Source of the DNA: Halovenus sp.
GTDB taxonomy: Archaea; Halobacteriota; Halobacteria; Halobacteriales; Haloarculaceae
Assembly: GCA_028275145.1 (NCBI GenBank)
Contig: JAQCNG010000343.1
Coordinates: 1 to 6,347, forward strand
Direction: 5' to 3'
Length of the DNA: 6,347 bases
The notes below the pieces were generated by a model that did no database searches, was not told the origin of the DNA, and worked only from the letters and a program-made list of their open reading frames with translations. Position numbers and translations under genes: made by a program. This document shows positions 5,494-6,347 of the stretch, one piece after another (the first letter of the stretch is position 1; each line of letters begins with the position of its first letter).

Positions 5494-5697
5494 ATGAACA
5501 CGCCAACAGACGTCAGTTCCTACGTTCGGGTGCTCAAACTCGCGAGCACACCCTCGTGGGAGGAGTTTAGCCAGGTGGCCAAGATTGCCGGTATCGGCAT
5601 CCTGCTCGTCGGGTTCATCGGGTTCGTTATGTTCACGTTCATGACATACATTCCGGGCGGCCGGGGTGTCAGTGAGGCGGCGATGCTGCTGGGGTGA
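5494..5697 (+). CDS. secE: Preprotein translocase subunit SecE (Sec61 gamma)
   Basis: A 67-residue archaeal SecE, the clamp subunit of the SecYE-beta translocon in the cell membrane. An amphipathic cytoplasmic helix (about 5-28) includes the strongly conserved SYVRVLKLASTPSWEEF (9-25). A single membrane helix follows (about 31-53, IAGIGILLVGFIGFV onwards), then YIPGG (52-56). Many haloarchaeal SecE proteins that I recall end near this PGG; here 11 further residues (57-67, RGVSEAAMLLG) follow and run up to spt5. The start is the ATG at 5494. Only weak promoter signals precede it: an A-rich AGATAGAAG at 5461-5469, suitably placed for a leaderless start, and GGAG at 5477-5480, 13 bases before the ATG. 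It forms an operon with spt5. Confidence 0.93.
   Translation: MNTPTDVSSYVRVLKLASTPSWEEFSQVAKIAGIGILLVGFIGFVMFTFMTYIPGGRGVSEAAMLLG
5693..5697 (+). promoter_or_regulatory. Ribosome binding site of spt5, inside the secE stop region
   Basis: GGTGA (5693-5697) matches the complement of the 16S rRNA 3' end and lies five bases before the ATG at 5703. It includes the secE stop codon TGA. This placement favours 5703 over the in-frame GTG at 5694, which overlaps the stop codon itself. Confidence 0.55.
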
Positions 5698-5702
5698 CCG
5701 CG

Positions 5703-6140
5703 ATGGGCATCTACGCCGTCAAGACCACCGCCAGCCAGGAACAGACCGTCGCAGACATGATCATGACCCGCGAGGAGGAGTCGGTCCACGCCGCGCTCGC
5801 GCCGGACTCGGTGACCTCGTACGTGATGGTCGAGGCCGACGATATAAACGTGTTCGACCGGATTCTCGACGAGATTCCCCACTCCCGGGGTGTCGTGCAG
5901 GGGGAAACCTCGATGTCCGAGGTCGAGCACTTTCTCTCGCCGACCCCCGACGTCGAGGGCATCGCCGAAAGTGACATCGTCGAACTCATTGCCGGCCCGT
6001 TCAAAGGCGAGAAAGCCCAGGTCCAGCGCATCGACGAGGGCAAAGACCAGGTGACCGTCGAACTGTACGAGGCGACGGTCCCGATTCCCGTGACAGTGCG
6101 TGGCGACCAGATTCGCGTGCTCGACTCCGACGAGCGATAA
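5703..6140 (+). CDS. spt5: Transcription elongation factor Spt5 (archaeal NusG)
   Basis: A 145-residue archaeal Spt5. It binds the RNA polymerase clamp (with Spt4 in archaea) to increase processivity, and its KOW domain can contact ribosomal proteins. The NGN domain covers about 1-83, beginning GIYAVKTTASQEQTVADMI (2-20) and including SYVMVEAD (39-46). The KOW domain covers about 88-145, with DIVELIAGPFKGEKAQVQRI (91-110) holding the KOW signature and a conserved end GDQIRVLDSDER (134-145). The length equals the usual haloarchaeal form. I place the start at the ATG at 5703, five bases after the secE stop, because a ribosome binding site precedes it and family members begin MGIYAVKTTASQE. A GTG at 5694 would add three residues and overlap secE by four bases. 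It is co-transcribed with secE. Confidence 0.96.
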   Translation: MGIYAVKTTASQEQTVADMIMTREEESVHAALAPDSVTSYVMVEADDINVFDRILDEIPHSRGVVQGETSMSEVEHFLSPTPDVEGIAESDIVELIAGPFKGEKAQVQRIDEGKDQVTVELYEATVPIPVTVRGDQIRVLDSDER

Positions 6141-6211
6141 CGTTCTGAGCGTGTCTACACCGCCGACGAAGCACCTCGGTAGCGACTGGCCTCTCCTGCC
6201 AGACGACTCGC

Positions 6212-6281
6212 GTGTCCGGATGGCGTTCTATATCTCGACATACGGTTTATCGGCTGGGGTCGACCGGGAGGGCCCGGACAC
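6212..6281. repeat. 8-bp inverted repeat downstream of spt5
   Basis: GTGTCCGG (6212-6219) is the exact reverse complement of CCGGACAC (6274-6281), with 54 bases between the arms. The same heptamer pair (CGGACAC/GTGTCCG) forms the stem at 3-30. Between the arms is an AT-richer stretch (TTCTATATC at 6227-6235, GTTTAT at 6245-6250) that could include promoter elements, but no start codon is suitably placed. Confidence 0.3.
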
Positions 6282-6293
6282 AGGCGCGAGTGC

Positions 6294-6317
6294 CGGTTCC
6301 GCGTTCCGAACCGTTTT
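6294..6317 (+). terminator. Candidate terminator of the secE-spt5 operon
   Basis: CGGTTC (6294-6299) and GAACCG (6308-6313) form a six-pair stem with an eight-base loop, followed immediately by TTTT (6314-6317). This resembles an intrinsic terminator. Archaeal RNA polymerase terminates mainly at T-tracts, and the hairpin is optional. The site is 153 bases after the spt5 stop, so it would leave a long 3' untranslated region. No other T-run of four or more lies between spt5 and this point. Confidence 0.45.
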
Positions 6318-6347
6318 CTGAGACCGTCTGCCTGCCGTTACACTGAG

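Noticed and set aside
6100..6321. 73-codon plus-strand ORF at the right end
   Set aside because: It overlaps the end of spt5 in another frame, runs through the inverted repeat and terminator candidate, and shows no recognisable protein features.

Overview
The window looks like chromosomal DNA from a halophilic archaeon (class Halobacteria). It is GC-rich with strongly GC-biased third codon positions. The encoded proteins are acidic, and several match haloarchaeal families closely: the long-form plant-type ferredoxin, uS12/uS7, Spt5 and a DUF373 membrane protein. Several start codons lie about 25-31 bases downstream of a TATA-like box, the pattern of leaderless haloarchaeal transcripts. No mobile element, CRISPR array, rRNA or tRNA gene was found.

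Layout, left to right. (1) A short stem-loop (3-30) precedes a DUF373 family protein with a soluble N-terminal half and six predicted membrane segments (104-1177, +). (2) A gene-free gap of 260 bases ends in the promoter of the ribosomal operon rps12-rps7 (1438-2470, +). (3) A 304-base gap with two good inverted repeats precedes a 2Fe-2S ferredoxin gene (2775-3164, +). (4) An alpha/beta hydrolase (3187-3789, -) converges on the ferredoxin with only 22 bases between stop codons. (5) The hydrolase is divergent from a PspA/IM30 gene (3842-4702, +), and the two share one AT-rich promoter core in a 52-base gap. (6) A single-domain UspA stress protein follows (4839-5273, +). (7) A 220-base gap holds a terminator-like hairpin and a doubtful 32-codon minus-strand ORF. 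(8) The secE-spt5 pair (5494-6140, +) follows, with a hairpin plus T4 terminator candidate downstream.

The genes fall into two groups. The informational genes are uS12 and uS7 (30S decoding centre and head), SecE (translocon) and Spt5 (transcription elongation and coupling to ribosomes). Between them lie a redox carrier and membrane or general stress genes (ferredoxin, hydrolase, PspA, UspA). In haloarchaea whose gene order I recall, rps12-rps7 follows the rpo-nusA cluster and precedes the EF-2 gene, and secE-spt5 follows ftsZ. Here both pairs have lost those neighbours and lie about 3 kb apart, which points to local rearrangement.

I do not see a convincing undescribed system. The points most worth a second look are the gene order, the compact bidirectional hydrolase/pspA promoter, the structured gap between rps7 and the ferredoxin gene, and the small ORF and hairpin upstream of secE.
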